NCBI GenBank assembly: GCA_037445025.1
Contig: JBBILI010000009.1
Span: forward strand, 1 to 64,000
From: CAIQQQ01 sp037445025
Lineage (GTDB): Bacteria; Pseudomonadota; Alphaproteobacteria; Acetobacterales; Acetobacteraceae
Direction: 5' to 3'
Length of the DNA: 64,000 bases
In this document: piece after piece, positions 1-7,999 of the stretch
Numbering within the stretch: position 1 is the first letter of the stretch
Layout of the letters: the number at the start of each line of letters is the position of its first letter
Made by a program: the position numbers and the translations under genes
Notes under the pieces: generated by a model
What the model saw: the letters and a program-made list of their open reading frames with translations, nothing else
What the model was told of the DNA's origin: nothing
Databases searched by the model: none

Positions 1-188
1 AGCGATTGTGGGGTGTCATGCACAAGGCCATCACCCACACCACATGCGCCGCAAACCTCCGAGCCTTCCGGGCAGACGTCCTCACCTTTCTCAGACGCAC
101 CGTGCCACAAAAATGGGCGGAAATCTGCGACGCCGTCTCTGACAATTTCCGCGTCAGAGATCCCGCCTCCTGCCGGATCCTCAAGTGA
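1..188 (+). mobile_element. IS630-type transposase, C-terminal fragment
   Basis: The reading frame is open from the window edge (codon at 3-5) to TGA at 186-188. Its start lies outside the window. The encoded tail reads RLWGVMHKAITH, then a segment ending DNFRVRDPASCRILK. This matches the usual end of IS630-family DDE transposases (ERLWGVMHK followed by a TDNFRV motif). The catalytic D, D and E residues would lie upstream and cannot be seen. The coding end sits just before a decayed copy of the local hairpin repeat and about 100 bp from the 3' end of hyuA. No terminal inverted repeat could be identified, so it is unknown whether the element is intact. Confidence 0.7.
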
Positions 189-190
189 GC

Positions 191-288
191 GGAGTAAAAA
201 AACGTCTTTCGGGCTGTCGCCGACCTTTCCGAAAAGGCACGGCCAAGCGGATAAAAGTCTTTTGCTTCTTTTTTCAGAAAAGAAGTTC
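191..288. repeat. Composite hairpin repeat, degenerate copy 1
   Basis: The G+C-rich core is decayed but recognisable around 205-250. It is followed by the GCTTC-type hairpin at 264-285 with its characteristic leader AAAAGTCTTTT. It lies between the transposase fragment and the convergent hyuA 3' end, where it could act as a terminator. Confidence 0.7.
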
Positions 289-2319
289 TTACTTCCTCAA
301 AATCAAACTCCCGGACCCATCCATCTCGCCCCCCCACCCCGGCGGAATCAGTGTCGTGGCATCCAGCTGGGTCACCACCGCAGGCCCCTCCAGACGGGTG
401 CCGGCGCCAAGGCCTGACCGGGCGAACACAGGTGTGGACCGTGTGCCGGTGCTGAAATGGACCTCCCTGGTCGCCACCGGCTCCGGCATCGGCAACGGCC
501 CGACCATCTGCCAGGCGGCCTCCGGCATCACGCCGGTCGCTTCCACCCGCAGCGTCACCAGTTCCACCGGTGCGGCCATGGTGAACCCGTAGAGCGCCTG
601 GTGTGCTGCGGCGAAGGCCGCCAGCGCCGCGGCCTCTGTGCCGGTCCAGGGCACGGCGAGCTCACCGCCCTGGCCCTCGTAGCGCATCAGCGCCACGGAT
701 TCGAGGCGCTGGGCGGCCGGCGGCACCTGCTCCTGGGCGAACCAGGCCCGCGCCTCCGCCTCCAGCACCTGCACCAGCGCATTGGCCGCCGCCGCATCTG
801 GCGGGCCGGCGGCCGGCAGGGTGCGGTTGAACTCGGCCTTCAGATCCGCCGCCAGCAGCCCCTGCGCACACAGCACGCCCGGCGCAGGCGGAATCAGCAC
901 GCGGCTGATGCCCAGCATCTCCGCCAGCGCCACCCCGTGCAGCGGGCCGGCGCCGCCGAACGGCACCAGGGTGAAGGCCCGCGGATCATGCCCGCGTTCC
1001 ACCGACACCACCCGCAGCGCGCCCACCATGTTGCTGTTGACGATGGCCAGGATGCCGCGCGCGGCGGTGTGCAGGTCGAGCCCCAGCGGGCCCGCCACCT
1101 CGCGCAGGATCGCCTCCGCTGCCGCCTCGGGGTCAAGCCGCATCGCCCCGCCCAGCAGTTCGGGGGGCAGATGGCCGAGCACGACATGCGCATCCGTCAC
1201 GGTTGCGAACCGGCCGCCGCGGCCGTAGCAGGCCGGGCCTGGATCCGCCCCGGCGCTGGCCGGCCCCACCGAGAGCGCGCCATCGCTGATCCGCGCGATC
1301 GAGCCGCCGCCGGCGCCGACCGTCACCATGTCCACCATCGGCAACGGCAGCGGCCATTCGCCGACGCGGCCGGATTGGGTGAGCCCGATCCGGCCGCCGG
1401 CGATGAGGCAGATATCGGCCGAGGTGCCGCCGATATCGACGGTGATGATGTCGCCAATCCCCGCCGCCTGCGCCACCGCCCGCGCGCCGACCACGCCGGC
1501 GGCGGGACCGGACAGGGCGGTCACCGCCGGGGCCCGCCTGATCGTCGCCGTGCCGGCCACGCCGCCGTTGGACTGCATCAGCAGCAGCGGTGCTGTGACC
1601 TCGGCGGCCACCAGCCGATCCGCCAGCCGACCGACATAGGTGGACACCGCCGGCATCACGCTGGCGTTGAGGATGGTGGCGAGCGAGCGCTCATATTCAC
1701 GCACCACCGGCAGCACATCGACCGAGGCGGTGACCGCCACACCCGGCAGGGCCTCGCGCAGCATCGCCGCCACGCGCTGCTCATGCGCGGGATTGGCGAA
1801 GCTGTGCAGCAGGCACACCGCGACCGCCGCCACGCCGAGCGCGCGGCAGGCTTCCGCGGCCTCGGCGACGCTGGCCTCGTCGAGCGGCGTCAGCACGGCT
1901 CCCCCGGGCAGGACCCGCTCGGTCACCTCGAAGATGCGGCTGGCCGGCACCGGGCGGCGCGGCTTGCGCCAGGCGTAGAGATTGGCGCGGCGCGGAATGT
2001 CCTGCCGGCCGATATCGAGCACGTGGCGGAAGCCGGCGGTGGTGACGAGGGCGGTGACGGCGCCTTTGCCTTCCAGGATCAGGTTGGTGGCAACCGTGGT
2101 GCCGTGCAGCACCTGGCCGATCTGCTGCGCGGTGGCGCCGGCCTGTTGCAGGGCGAGCCGCATGCCTGCGACGAAGGCCTGGCTGGGGTCGCTGGGGATG
2201 CTCGGCGTCTTGGCCGTCCAGGCCTGGCCGGTGGTGGCGTGCTGCAGCGTGACATCGGTAAACGTGCCGCCGATATCGATGGCGACGGAGAGCGGGCATT
2301 CAGACGAGAGCATCGACAT
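289..2319 (-). CDS. hyuA: Hydantoinase/oxoprolinase subunit A (HyuA family)
   Basis: This is the ATP-dependent A subunit of the hydantoinase/5-oxoprolinase family, which opens hydantoin- or pyroglutamate-type rings with ATP. It works with the B subunit encoded immediately upstream. The N-terminus carries the actin/hexokinase-like phosphate-binding motif AIDIGGTFTDVTL. A second motif, ITVDIGGTSADICLI, lies near the middle and a glycine-rich segment GAGGGS follows. The start is placed at ATG 2319; ATG 2313 is equally possible. Both overlap the end of hyuB by 14-20 nt, which indicates translational coupling. A longer frame exists upstream but would run well into hyuB. The true substrate cannot be read from sequence. 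It is the last gene of the dpp-hyu operon. Confidence 0.9.
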   Translation of the reverse strand: MSMLSSECPLSVAIDIGGTFTDVTLQHATTGQAWTAKTPSIPSDPSQAFVAGMRLALQQAGATAQQIGQVLHGTTVATNLILEGKGAVTALVTTAGFRHVLDIGRQDIPRRANLYAWRKPRRPVPASRIFEVTERVLPGGAVLTPLDEASVAEAAEACRALGVAAVAVCLLHSFANPAHEQRVAAMLREALPGVAVTASVDVLPVVREYERSLATILNASVMPAVSTYVGRLADRLVAAEVTAPLLLMQSNGGVAGTATIRRAPAVTALSGPAAGVVGARAVAQAAGIGDIITVDIGGTSADICLIAGGRIGLTQSGRVGEWPLPLPMVDMVTVGAGGGSIARISDGALSVGPASAGADPGPACYGRGGRFATVTDAHVVLGHLPPELLGGAMRLDPEAAAEAILREVAGPLGLDLHTAARGILAIVNSNMVGALRVVSVERGHDPRAFTLVPFGGAGPLHGVALAEMLGISRVLIPPAPGVLCAQGLLAADLKAEFNRTLPAAGPPDAAAANALVQVLEAEARAWFAQEQVPPAAQRLESVALMRYEGQGGELAVPWTGTEAAALAAFAAAHQALYGFTMAAPVELVTLRVEATGVMPEAAWQMVGPLPMPEPVATREVHFSTGTRSTPVFARSGLGAGTRLEGPAVVTQLDATTLIPPGWGGEMDGSGSLILRK

Positions 2320-4057
2320 AGCCCTTGCGATGGAATTCACGCACAGAAGGACGCTGGGCGCGCAACGATGCGGTGGCGGACTCATCGACCCGCTGCTCGC
2401 GGATCACCACGCCGTAATGTTTCTGCGCGGCGTCGACCGAGACATAGCCTTCCAGCACGTCCTGCAGCACCGCCTGCGGTGCGCGGTCGAACGGGTGGCC
2501 GCGGCCGCCGCCGCCGCCGGTCTCGATGCGCAGCACGTCGCCGCGGCGCAGGATGTTGCCGTCCGACAGCGGCGGCAGCACCCGCTCGTCCGCCCGCCCG
2601 GGATTGACCACCGCGCGGGCCACGCCGCCGGAGAGGCCGCCGGCGGTGCCCCAGGGCGGGTTCACGACGGAATCGATTCGAACCGCCAGCACGCTGTGCT
2701 CGGCGAGGATGGTGTATTCCCGCACCACGCCGCAGCCGCCGCGGAACTGGCCGGCCCCGCCGGAATCACGGTGCACGGCGTAGGCGTTCAGAATGACGGG
2801 ATAGCCGATCTCCAGGAACTCGACGGGGTAGTTCTCCTGGGCGACGAAATAGACGCTGTCGATGCCGTCGGCATCCGGCCGCGCGCCATAGCCGACGCCG
2901 AGGCCGTCGGACAGCAGGAACGGCTTTTTGTCGGCGGTGCCGCGGATCAGCAGAATGACGTAGGCCGCGTGCGCTGCGGGCGCGGGCGTGCCGGCCACGT
3001 TGATGAGGCCGTTCAAGGTGGCCAGCACGCGCATCATCGTCATGCCGCGCATGCCTAAGGGGGCGGGGAAGCGCGGGCGCAGCAGCGAGCCTTCGCGCAG
3101 GATGATCTCGTCGAACGCGCGGGCGCCGCCGGCGTTGACCACCTGCGAAGGGTCGCCGCCCAGGAAATACAGCGCGAAGGCGGTGCCGGGCACGTCGCGG
3201 TTCATCAGGTAGTTCACCGGGCCGGGCGCCTGGTCGTCGGTCTCGCTCGCATCGAAGATGAAACGGTCATCTTGCGTGCGGGTCAGCGCGAAGCGGATAT
3301 GCAGAGGGCCTGTGCCGTGGCCGTCGCTGTCGATGGCGTCAGCGAAGCGATGCGTGCCGACGGGGAAGGTTTCGCGGAGTTTCTGGCGCACCAGGGTTTC
3401 GGTGCGGGCGAGCAGCTGGTGCAGCGCATCGGCCAGTACATCGGGGGAGAAACGGATGGCGATCTCCTGCATGCGTCGCACGCCCAGCTCCACGCTCGCC
3501 ATCAGGGCCCGCGTGTCGCCACGGCAGGTCGCGGGATAGCGGGAGTTGCGGTAGAAGATCTCCAGGGTCGCGGTGTTGGTGGTGCCGCGGTCGATCAGTT
3601 TCGTGGGCGGGATGATGATGCCTTCCTGAAAGATGTCGGTCGCATCAGGCGAGATCGAGCCCGGTCGCAGGCCGCCGATGTCGGAGAAATGCGCCCAGCC
3701 CATCACGAAGGCGCAACGTCTTCCTTCATGGAACACCGGGGCGAGGAACACCTGGTCGTTGGAATGCGACACGGCCCCAGCACTGCCGTAGCAGTCGTTG
3801 TACCAGTAGAGATCGCCGGGCTGGATCGTCTCGATCGGGAAATGTGCGAACACCGGACCGCAGATGTCACCGAAGATCGGCACATTCGATCCCACCGCCA
3901 TGACGCCCTCGGCGTCGAACAGGGCGGTGTAAAAATCCTTCTTCTCGCGGATGAAGGCCGAGATGGCGGTGCGTTCCAGCAGCGCCTCCATCTCGGCCTG
4001 GGCGGCGCGGATGGCGCCGCGGATGATCTCCAGCGTGACGGGATCGCAGGCTTTCAT
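2300..4057 (-). CDS. hyuB: Hydantoinase/oxoprolinase subunit B (HyuB family)
   Basis: A 585-aa protein of the hydantoinase B/oxoprolinase family, near the usual full length. It starts MKACDPVTLEIIRGAI, the hallmark N-terminus (DPVTLEIIRGA), and contains FGDICGPVFAHFPIE and GDLYWYNDCYGSAGAVSH. A glycine-rich stretch (ETGGGGGRGHPFDRAP) near the C-terminus matches the family. It is expected to form a complex with HyuA and hydrolyse a cyclic amide. Its ATG overlaps the stop of the upstream ABC-transporter ATPase gene by 4 nt (ATGA), so uptake and ring opening are probably co-translated. The substrate is unknown: N-methylhydantoin, 5-oxoproline and cyclic peptides are all possible. Confidence 0.92.
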   Translation of the reverse strand: MKACDPVTLEIIRGAIRAAQAEMEALLERTAISAFIREKKDFYTALFDAEGVMAVGSNVPIFGDICGPVFAHFPIETIQPGDLYWYNDCYGSAGAVSHSNDQVFLAPVFHEGRRCAFVMGWAHFSDIGGLRPGSISPDATDIFQEGIIIPPTKLIDRGTTNTATLEIFYRNSRYPATCRGDTRALMASVELGVRRMQEIAIRFSPDVLADALHQLLARTETLVRQKLRETFPVGTHRFADAIDSDGHGTGPLHIRFALTRTQDDRFIFDASETDDQAPGPVNYLMNRDVPGTAFALYFLGGDPSQVVNAGGARAFDEIILREGSLLRPRFPAPLGMRGMTMMRVLATLNGLINVAGTPAPAAHAAYVILLIRGTADKKPFLLSDGLGVGYGARPDADGIDSVYFVAQENYPVEFLEIGYPVILNAYAVHRDSGGAGQFRGGCGVVREYTILAEHSVLAVRIDSVVNPPWGTAGGLSGGVARAVVNPGRADERVLPPLSDGNILRRGDVLRIETGGGGGRGHPFDRAPQAVLQDVLEGYVSVDAAQKHYGVVIREQRVDESATASLRAQRPSVREFHRKGYVDALV

Positions 4058-5007
4058 GACAGACCTCCCTCAAGGTGGCAGGCGACTCGTTGGTTCGGCG
4101 CCAGGCTGCGCAGGCTCGGCGCCTCGGTCTCGCAGCGGGATATCACATGCGGGCAACGCTGCCGGAACGGGCAGCCCCCCGCCTGTGCCGCCTCGGACAG
4201 GCTGCCGCGGATCGGCAGGGCTTCGCGGTTCTGATCCACGCGGGCGACCGGCACGGCGGCCACCAGGGCCTTTGTGTAGGGATGCGCGGGCCGGGCGATC
4301 AGCTCCGCCGTCGGCCCCTCCTCCACCACGCGGCCGAGATACATCACCATGGTCCGCTCGCAGACGTAACGGATCAGCGCCAGATCGTGGCTGATATAGA
4401 TGGCGGCCAGACCCAGGCTGTCACGCGCCTCGCGCAGCACGTTGAGGATGCCGGCGCGGACCGAGACGTCAAGCATCGAGACCGGTTCGTCGGCCACGAT
4501 CAGCTTCGGGCCGGCGATCAGGGCGCGGGCGAGGACGACGCGCTGCAGCTGGCCGCCGGAGAGCTCGTGGGGGTGGCGGTCGAGCCAGGCGGCGCTGGGC
4601 AGCAGGCGCACGCGGGTCATCGCGGATTCGATCCGGTCGGCATGTTCGGTTTTGGGCACATGGAAGTTGCGCAGCGGCTCGGTGAGCGACTGGCGGATGG
4701 AGAAGCGCGGGTTCAGCGCGTCGAATGGGTTCTGGAACACCAGCTGGGCGCGGGCGCGGAACGGCAGCAGAGCGGCGCCGTGGAGATGGGTGATGTCGGT
4801 GCCGTCGAAGCGGATGGTGCCGCCGGTGGGTTCCTCCAGGCGCAGCAGCATGCGCGCGGTGGTGGTCTTGCCGCAGCCGCTTTCGCCGACGATGCCGAGC
4901 GCCGCGCCGGCCGAGACGGCGAGGCTGACATCCTGCACGGCGTGGACCACGCGGCCGCGGCTGCGGAAGCTTTTCTGCAGGGTGGTGGCTTCGAGGAGGG
5001 TGGTCAT
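4054..5007 (-). CDS. dppF: Peptide/oligopeptide ABC transporter ATPase (DppF-like)
   Basis: A 317-aa ATPase of the Dpp/Opp importer class. It has Walker A GESGCGKTTTAR, signature LSGGQLQRVVLARAL and Walker B LIVADEPVSMLD. The C-terminal oligopeptide-transporter extension includes the cysteines of GGCPFRQRCPHVISRCE, typical of DppD/DppF proteins. The start MTTLLEATTLQKSF at 5007 is preferred. The frame continues upstream only through the hairpin repeat (FESLLLLFFRKEEL), which is not real coding sequence. It pairs with the second ATPase (5162-6169), but a composite repeat separates the two genes. Its stop overlaps hyuB's start. Confidence 0.93.
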   Translation of the reverse strand: MTTLLEATTLQKSFRSRGRVVHAVQDVSLAVSAGAALGIVGESGCGKTTTARMLLRLEEPTGGTIRFDGTDITHLHGAALLPFRARAQLVFQNPFDALNPRFSIRQSLTEPLRNFHVPKTEHADRIESAMTRVRLLPSAAWLDRHPHELSGGQLQRVVLARALIAGPKLIVADEPVSMLDVSVRAGILNVLREARDSLGLAAIYISHDLALIRYVCERTMVMYLGRVVEEGPTAELIARPAHPYTKALVAAVPVARVDQNREALPIRGSLSEAAQAGGCPFRQRCPHVISRCETEAPSLRSLAPNQRVACHLEGGLS

Positions 5008-5020
5008 GGGATCTGGATGG

Positions 5021-5155
5021 AAGCAAGGAAGCTCTTCTTTTCTGAAGAAAAGAAGCAAAAGACTTTCAAACGTTGACGCGCGCCCATCCGGACCATCGGG
5101 CGCCAAAGGATAAAAGTTTTTTGGTTCTTTTTTTCAAAAAAGAACCGCTTGCCTG
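5021..5155. repeat. Composite hairpin repeat, copy 2 (inside dpp operon, core inverted)
   Basis: The GCTTC-type hairpin is at 5033-5056, a divergent core is at about 5068-5108, and the GGTTC-type hairpin is at 5123-5146 (GGTTC, T-run, TC, A-run, GAACC). It lies between two co-directional genes of one operon, only about 15 nt before the dppF start. The core shares TGACGC and CCGGA with other copies but is oriented oppositely relative to the hairpins. Confidence 0.85.
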
Positions 5156-5161
5156 CCTCCA

Positions 5162-6169
5162 TCACCCTCCCCCCCAGGTCGCCGGCCGGGCCGCCAGCCC
5201 CCGCAGCTCCGCCGCCTCCCCCGCCCGCCAACACGCCACCAGATGATCCGGCACCCGGGCCACCAACGATGGCGATTCGATGCGGCATCGATCCAGCGCG
5301 AACGGGCATCGCGCGGCGAAGCGGCAGCCCTGTGGCGGATCGAGCAGCGAGGGCGGCGCGCCTTCGATGGGCACCAGCGCGTCCTCGCCGCCATGGACGT
5401 CGGGGAACGCGTGGGACAGGCCCATGGTGTAGGGGTGGAGCGGGCGCTCCAGCACCTCGGCGACGGGGCCGGATTCGACGATGCGGCCGGCATACATCAC
5501 CGCCACCCGGTCGCACGCATAGGCCACAACGGCCATGTCGTGCGTGACCAGGATCATGGCGAGGTTGAGACGCGCCTGCAGATCGCGCAGCACATCGAGC
5601 ACCTGGCGTTGCACGATCACGTCCAGTGCGGTGACCGGCTCGTCGGCGATCACCAAAGCGGGCGAGAGGGCGAGGGCGAGGGCGATCGAGGCGCGCTGGC
5701 GCATGCCGCCGCTGAACTGGTGGGGAAAGTCCGAAAGCCGCGCCGGATCGAGCCCCACCAGGGTGAACAGCTCGGCTGCGCGGGCGGCGGCTTCGGCGCG
5801 GGACAGGCCGCCGCGCTGCTGCAGCACCTCGAACATCTGCGCGCGCAGGCGCTGCACCGGGTCGAGCGCGTTCATCGCGGTCTGCGGCACGAAGGCCATG
5901 CGCCGCCAGCGCATCTCCCGCTGGGCGGCGCGGGACAGGCGGACGATATCGTGCCCCTCGAACACCACGGCGCCGCGCGTGATGGAACCGGTGTCCGGCA
6001 GCACACCCATCAGCGCCCGGCCCAGGGTGGATTTGCCGCAGCCGCTCTCGCCCACCAGGCCGGTGATGGAGCCGGCCGGAATGTCGAGATCCATGCCGTC
6101 CACCGCCCGCACCGGGCCGGCGCCGCTGGCGTAGGTCACCTGCAGATCGCGCACCGACAGAAGGCTCAT
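5162..6169 (-). CDS. dppD: Peptide/oligopeptide ABC transporter ATPase (DppD-like)
   Basis: A 335-aa ATPase of the Dpp/Opp importer class. It has Walker A GESGCGKSTLGRAL, signature FSGGMRQRASIALAL, Walker B LVIADEPVTALD and the H-loop VTHDMAVV. The C-terminal cysteine-bearing segment CRFAARCPFALDRC is typical of the family. The start MSLLSVRDLQ at 6169 overlaps the permease stop by 4 nt (ATGA). Together with DppB, DppC, DppF and the periplasmic binding protein it forms a complete importer. The 3' end abuts a composite repeat, so expression of dppF and hyuBA may be lower than that of the genes before the repeat (inference). Confidence 0.94.
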   Translation of the reverse strand: MSLLSVRDLQVTYASGAGPVRAVDGMDLDIPAGSITGLVGESGCGKSTLGRALMGVLPDTGSITRGAVVFEGHDIVRLSRAAQREMRWRRMAFVPQTAMNALDPVQRLRAQMFEVLQQRGGLSRAEAAARAAELFTLVGLDPARLSDFPHQFSGGMRQRASIALALALSPALVIADEPVTALDVIVQRQVLDVLRDLQARLNLAMILVTHDMAVVAYACDRVAVMYAGRIVESGPVAEVLERPLHPYTMGLSHAFPDVHGGEDALVPIEGAPPSLLDPPQGCRFAARCPFALDRCRIESPSLVARVPDHLVACWRAGEAAELRGLAARPATWGGG

Positions 6170-7020
6170 TGGCCGGCCAGCTTCGGGAACAGCAGCTTCT
6201 CCGAGCCGCGCGAGATCAGGAAGCCCGCCAGCACCATGGCCATGATGGCGGCGCCGGGCGGGGCGAACCAGTTCCAGGCGCCGCGGGAGAGCGCCTGGTT
6301 GGCATAGGCCTCCTGCAGCATCACACCCCAGCTCAGCGTGTCCGGATCGCCGAAGCCGAGAAAGCTCGCCGAGGCCTCCGCCAGGATCGCCCAGCCGATG
6401 GCGACCGAGCCGTAGAGGGCGGCCAGCGGCAACACCTGCGGCAGCACATGGACGAACATGATGCGCAAGGTGGAACACCCCGTCACCCGCGCCGCCTCCA
6501 CCCAGGCGCGCTCGCGCAGGCTCATCACCTGGGCGCGGATGACACGCGCGGTGTTGGGCCACAGCAGGGCGGCGACGGTGAACACCACCACGCCGGTGCC
6601 GGGATGGGTGAGGGCTGCCAGCACCAGCATGAACGGCAGGAACGGCAGGCCAAGCACGATGTCGGACAGCCAGGTGACCACCCGGTCGGTCCAGCCGCCG
6701 AGATAGCCGGCCAGCAGGCCCAGCAGCGTGCCGATGGCCACCACGGCGAAGGCGGCCGTCAGCCCCACCTCCAGCGCCGCGCGGGCGCCGTAGAGCACCT
6801 GGCTCAGCACGTCCCGCCCCGAGGAGGTGGTGCCGAGCCAGTGCGCGGATGAGATCGGCAGATATTTGGCGATGCGGCGACCCTCGCGCAGCATCGCCGT
6901 CGGGTCATAGGGGGCGAGACGGTCGGCAAAGATCGCCATGACGGCGATGACGGCGTAGATCGCAGCGCCCACGGCCGCGAACGGCTCGCCACGCAGGAAG
7001 CGCAGAAAGCGCCTAACCAC
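6166..7020 (-). CDS. dppC: Peptide ABC transporter inner-membrane permease (DppC-like)
   Basis: A 284-aa inner-membrane permease. The N-terminal helix (FAAVGAAIYAVIAVMAIF) and LAPYDPTAM are typical of DppC/OppC, as is HWLGTTSSGRDVLSQVLYGA. The ABC-permease EAA-like loop reads EAARVTGCSTLRIMFVHVLP. About six membrane segments are visible. It overlaps dppB by 8 nt and dppD by 4 nt, so the three are translationally coupled. With DppB it forms the channel of the importer. Substrate choice is set by the binding protein. Confidence 0.94.
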   Translation of the reverse strand: MVRRFLRFLRGEPFAAVGAAIYAVIAVMAIFADRLAPYDPTAMLREGRRIAKYLPISSAHWLGTTSSGRDVLSQVLYGARAALEVGLTAAFAVVAIGTLLGLLAGYLGGWTDRVVTWLSDIVLGLPFLPFMLVLAALTHPGTGVVVFTVAALLWPNTARVIRAQVMSLRERAWVEAARVTGCSTLRIMFVHVLPQVLPLAALYGSVAIGWAILAEASASFLGFGDPDTLSWGVMLQEAYANQALSRGAWNWFAPPGAAIMAMVLAGFLISRGSEKLLFPKLAGQ

Positions 7021-7987
7021 GGCGCACGACGCGCGGATCGAGGGTCGAATACAGCAGGTCCGCCACCGCGTTCATCACCACCAGCACGGCGGCGATCAGG
7101 ATGAACGCGCCTTCGGCCAGCGGGTAGTCCGCCCCCTGCACCGCCTGCACCAGCAGCCGGCCGATGCCGGGCCAGGCGAACACCGATTCCACCACCACGT
7201 TGCCGCCCACGCTGGCGCCGAGGCCGAGCGCGAAGGCGGTGACCACCGGCAGCAGCGCGTTGCGGGCGGCGTGGCGCATGACGATCGACCAGCGCGACAG
7301 GCCTTTCATGCGCGCCATGACGATGAACTCGTCGTTCAGCACATCCAGCATGGTGGCGCGCATCAGCAGCAGCGGCAGGCCGAGCAGATACAGCATCAGG
7401 GTCAGCGCCGGCAAAGCGAGGTGCCACCAATAGTCGGCCGACAGCAGCTGGGCGAGGAAGCTGCCGGGGTCGGCCCCCGGGCTGAACGCACCCTCGGTCG
7501 GGAACCAGCCGAGCTCGAACGAGAGTCCGGCCAGCAGCAGCATGCCCAGCCAGAACTCCGGTGCCGCGCGGGTGGCCAGGGCGGCGGGGATCGACACCGC
7601 CTCCACCACGCCGCCGCGGCGAAACGCCAGGAAGGCGCCGGCGATGATACCCACGAGATAGGCCGCGCAGATCGACACCACCGTCAGCATCAGCGTGTTG
7701 GGCAGGGCGGCCGCCAGCAGGGACGCCACCGGCTGGCCCTGCAGGAACGACACGCCGAGATCGAAGCGCGCGAGATGGCCGAGATAGATCAGGTATTGTT
7801 GCCACATCGATCGATCAAGGCCGAAGCTCTTCAGCAGCGCCGCACGCGTCTCCTCCGAGAAGCTCGGCGAGAGGAAATTCAGCGTTGGGTCGCCGGGCAT
7901 CAGCCGGAACAGCACGAAGGTGAGGGTGATCACCACCCACATCACCAGCGCCAGATGCCCGAGCCGCCCCAGCGCGTATCGCGCCAC
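7013..7987 (-). CDS. dppB: Peptide ABC transporter inner-membrane permease (DppB-like)
   Basis: A 324-aa permease. The N-terminus MARYALGRLGHLALVMWVV has the positively charged start and first helix of the DppB family. RLMPGDPTL, the periplasmic-loop motif of DppB/OppB, follows. The EAA-like loop includes ARMKGLSRWSIVMRHAARN. The C-terminus carries VESVFAWPGIGRLL and ends in DPRVVRRG. Length and motifs are normal. It lies 12 nt downstream of the binding-protein gene and overlaps dppC, so it belongs to the same transcript. Confidence 0.94.
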   Translation of the reverse strand: MARYALGRLGHLALVMWVVITLTFVLFRLMPGDPTLNFLSPSFSEETRAALLKSFGLDRSMWQQYLIYLGHLARFDLGVSFLQGQPVASLLAAALPNTLMLTVVSICAAYLVGIIAGAFLAFRRGGVVEAVSIPAALATRAAPEFWLGMLLLAGLSFELGWFPTEGAFSPGADPGSFLAQLLSADYWWHLALPALTLMLYLLGLPLLLMRATMLDVLNDEFIVMARMKGLSRWSIVMRHAARNALLPVVTAFALGLGASVGGNVVVESVFAWPGIGRLLVQAVQGADYPLAEGAFILIAAVLVVMNAVADLLYSTLDPRVVRRG

Positions 7988-7999
7988 GCCGGGCGGCCT

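Noticed and set aside
457..2607. Very long plus-strand open frame opposite hyuA and hyuB
   Set aside because: It is antisense to two clear genes, has no domain, and is rich in Arg, Gly and His, as expected from reading G+C-rich coding DNA in a wrong frame.
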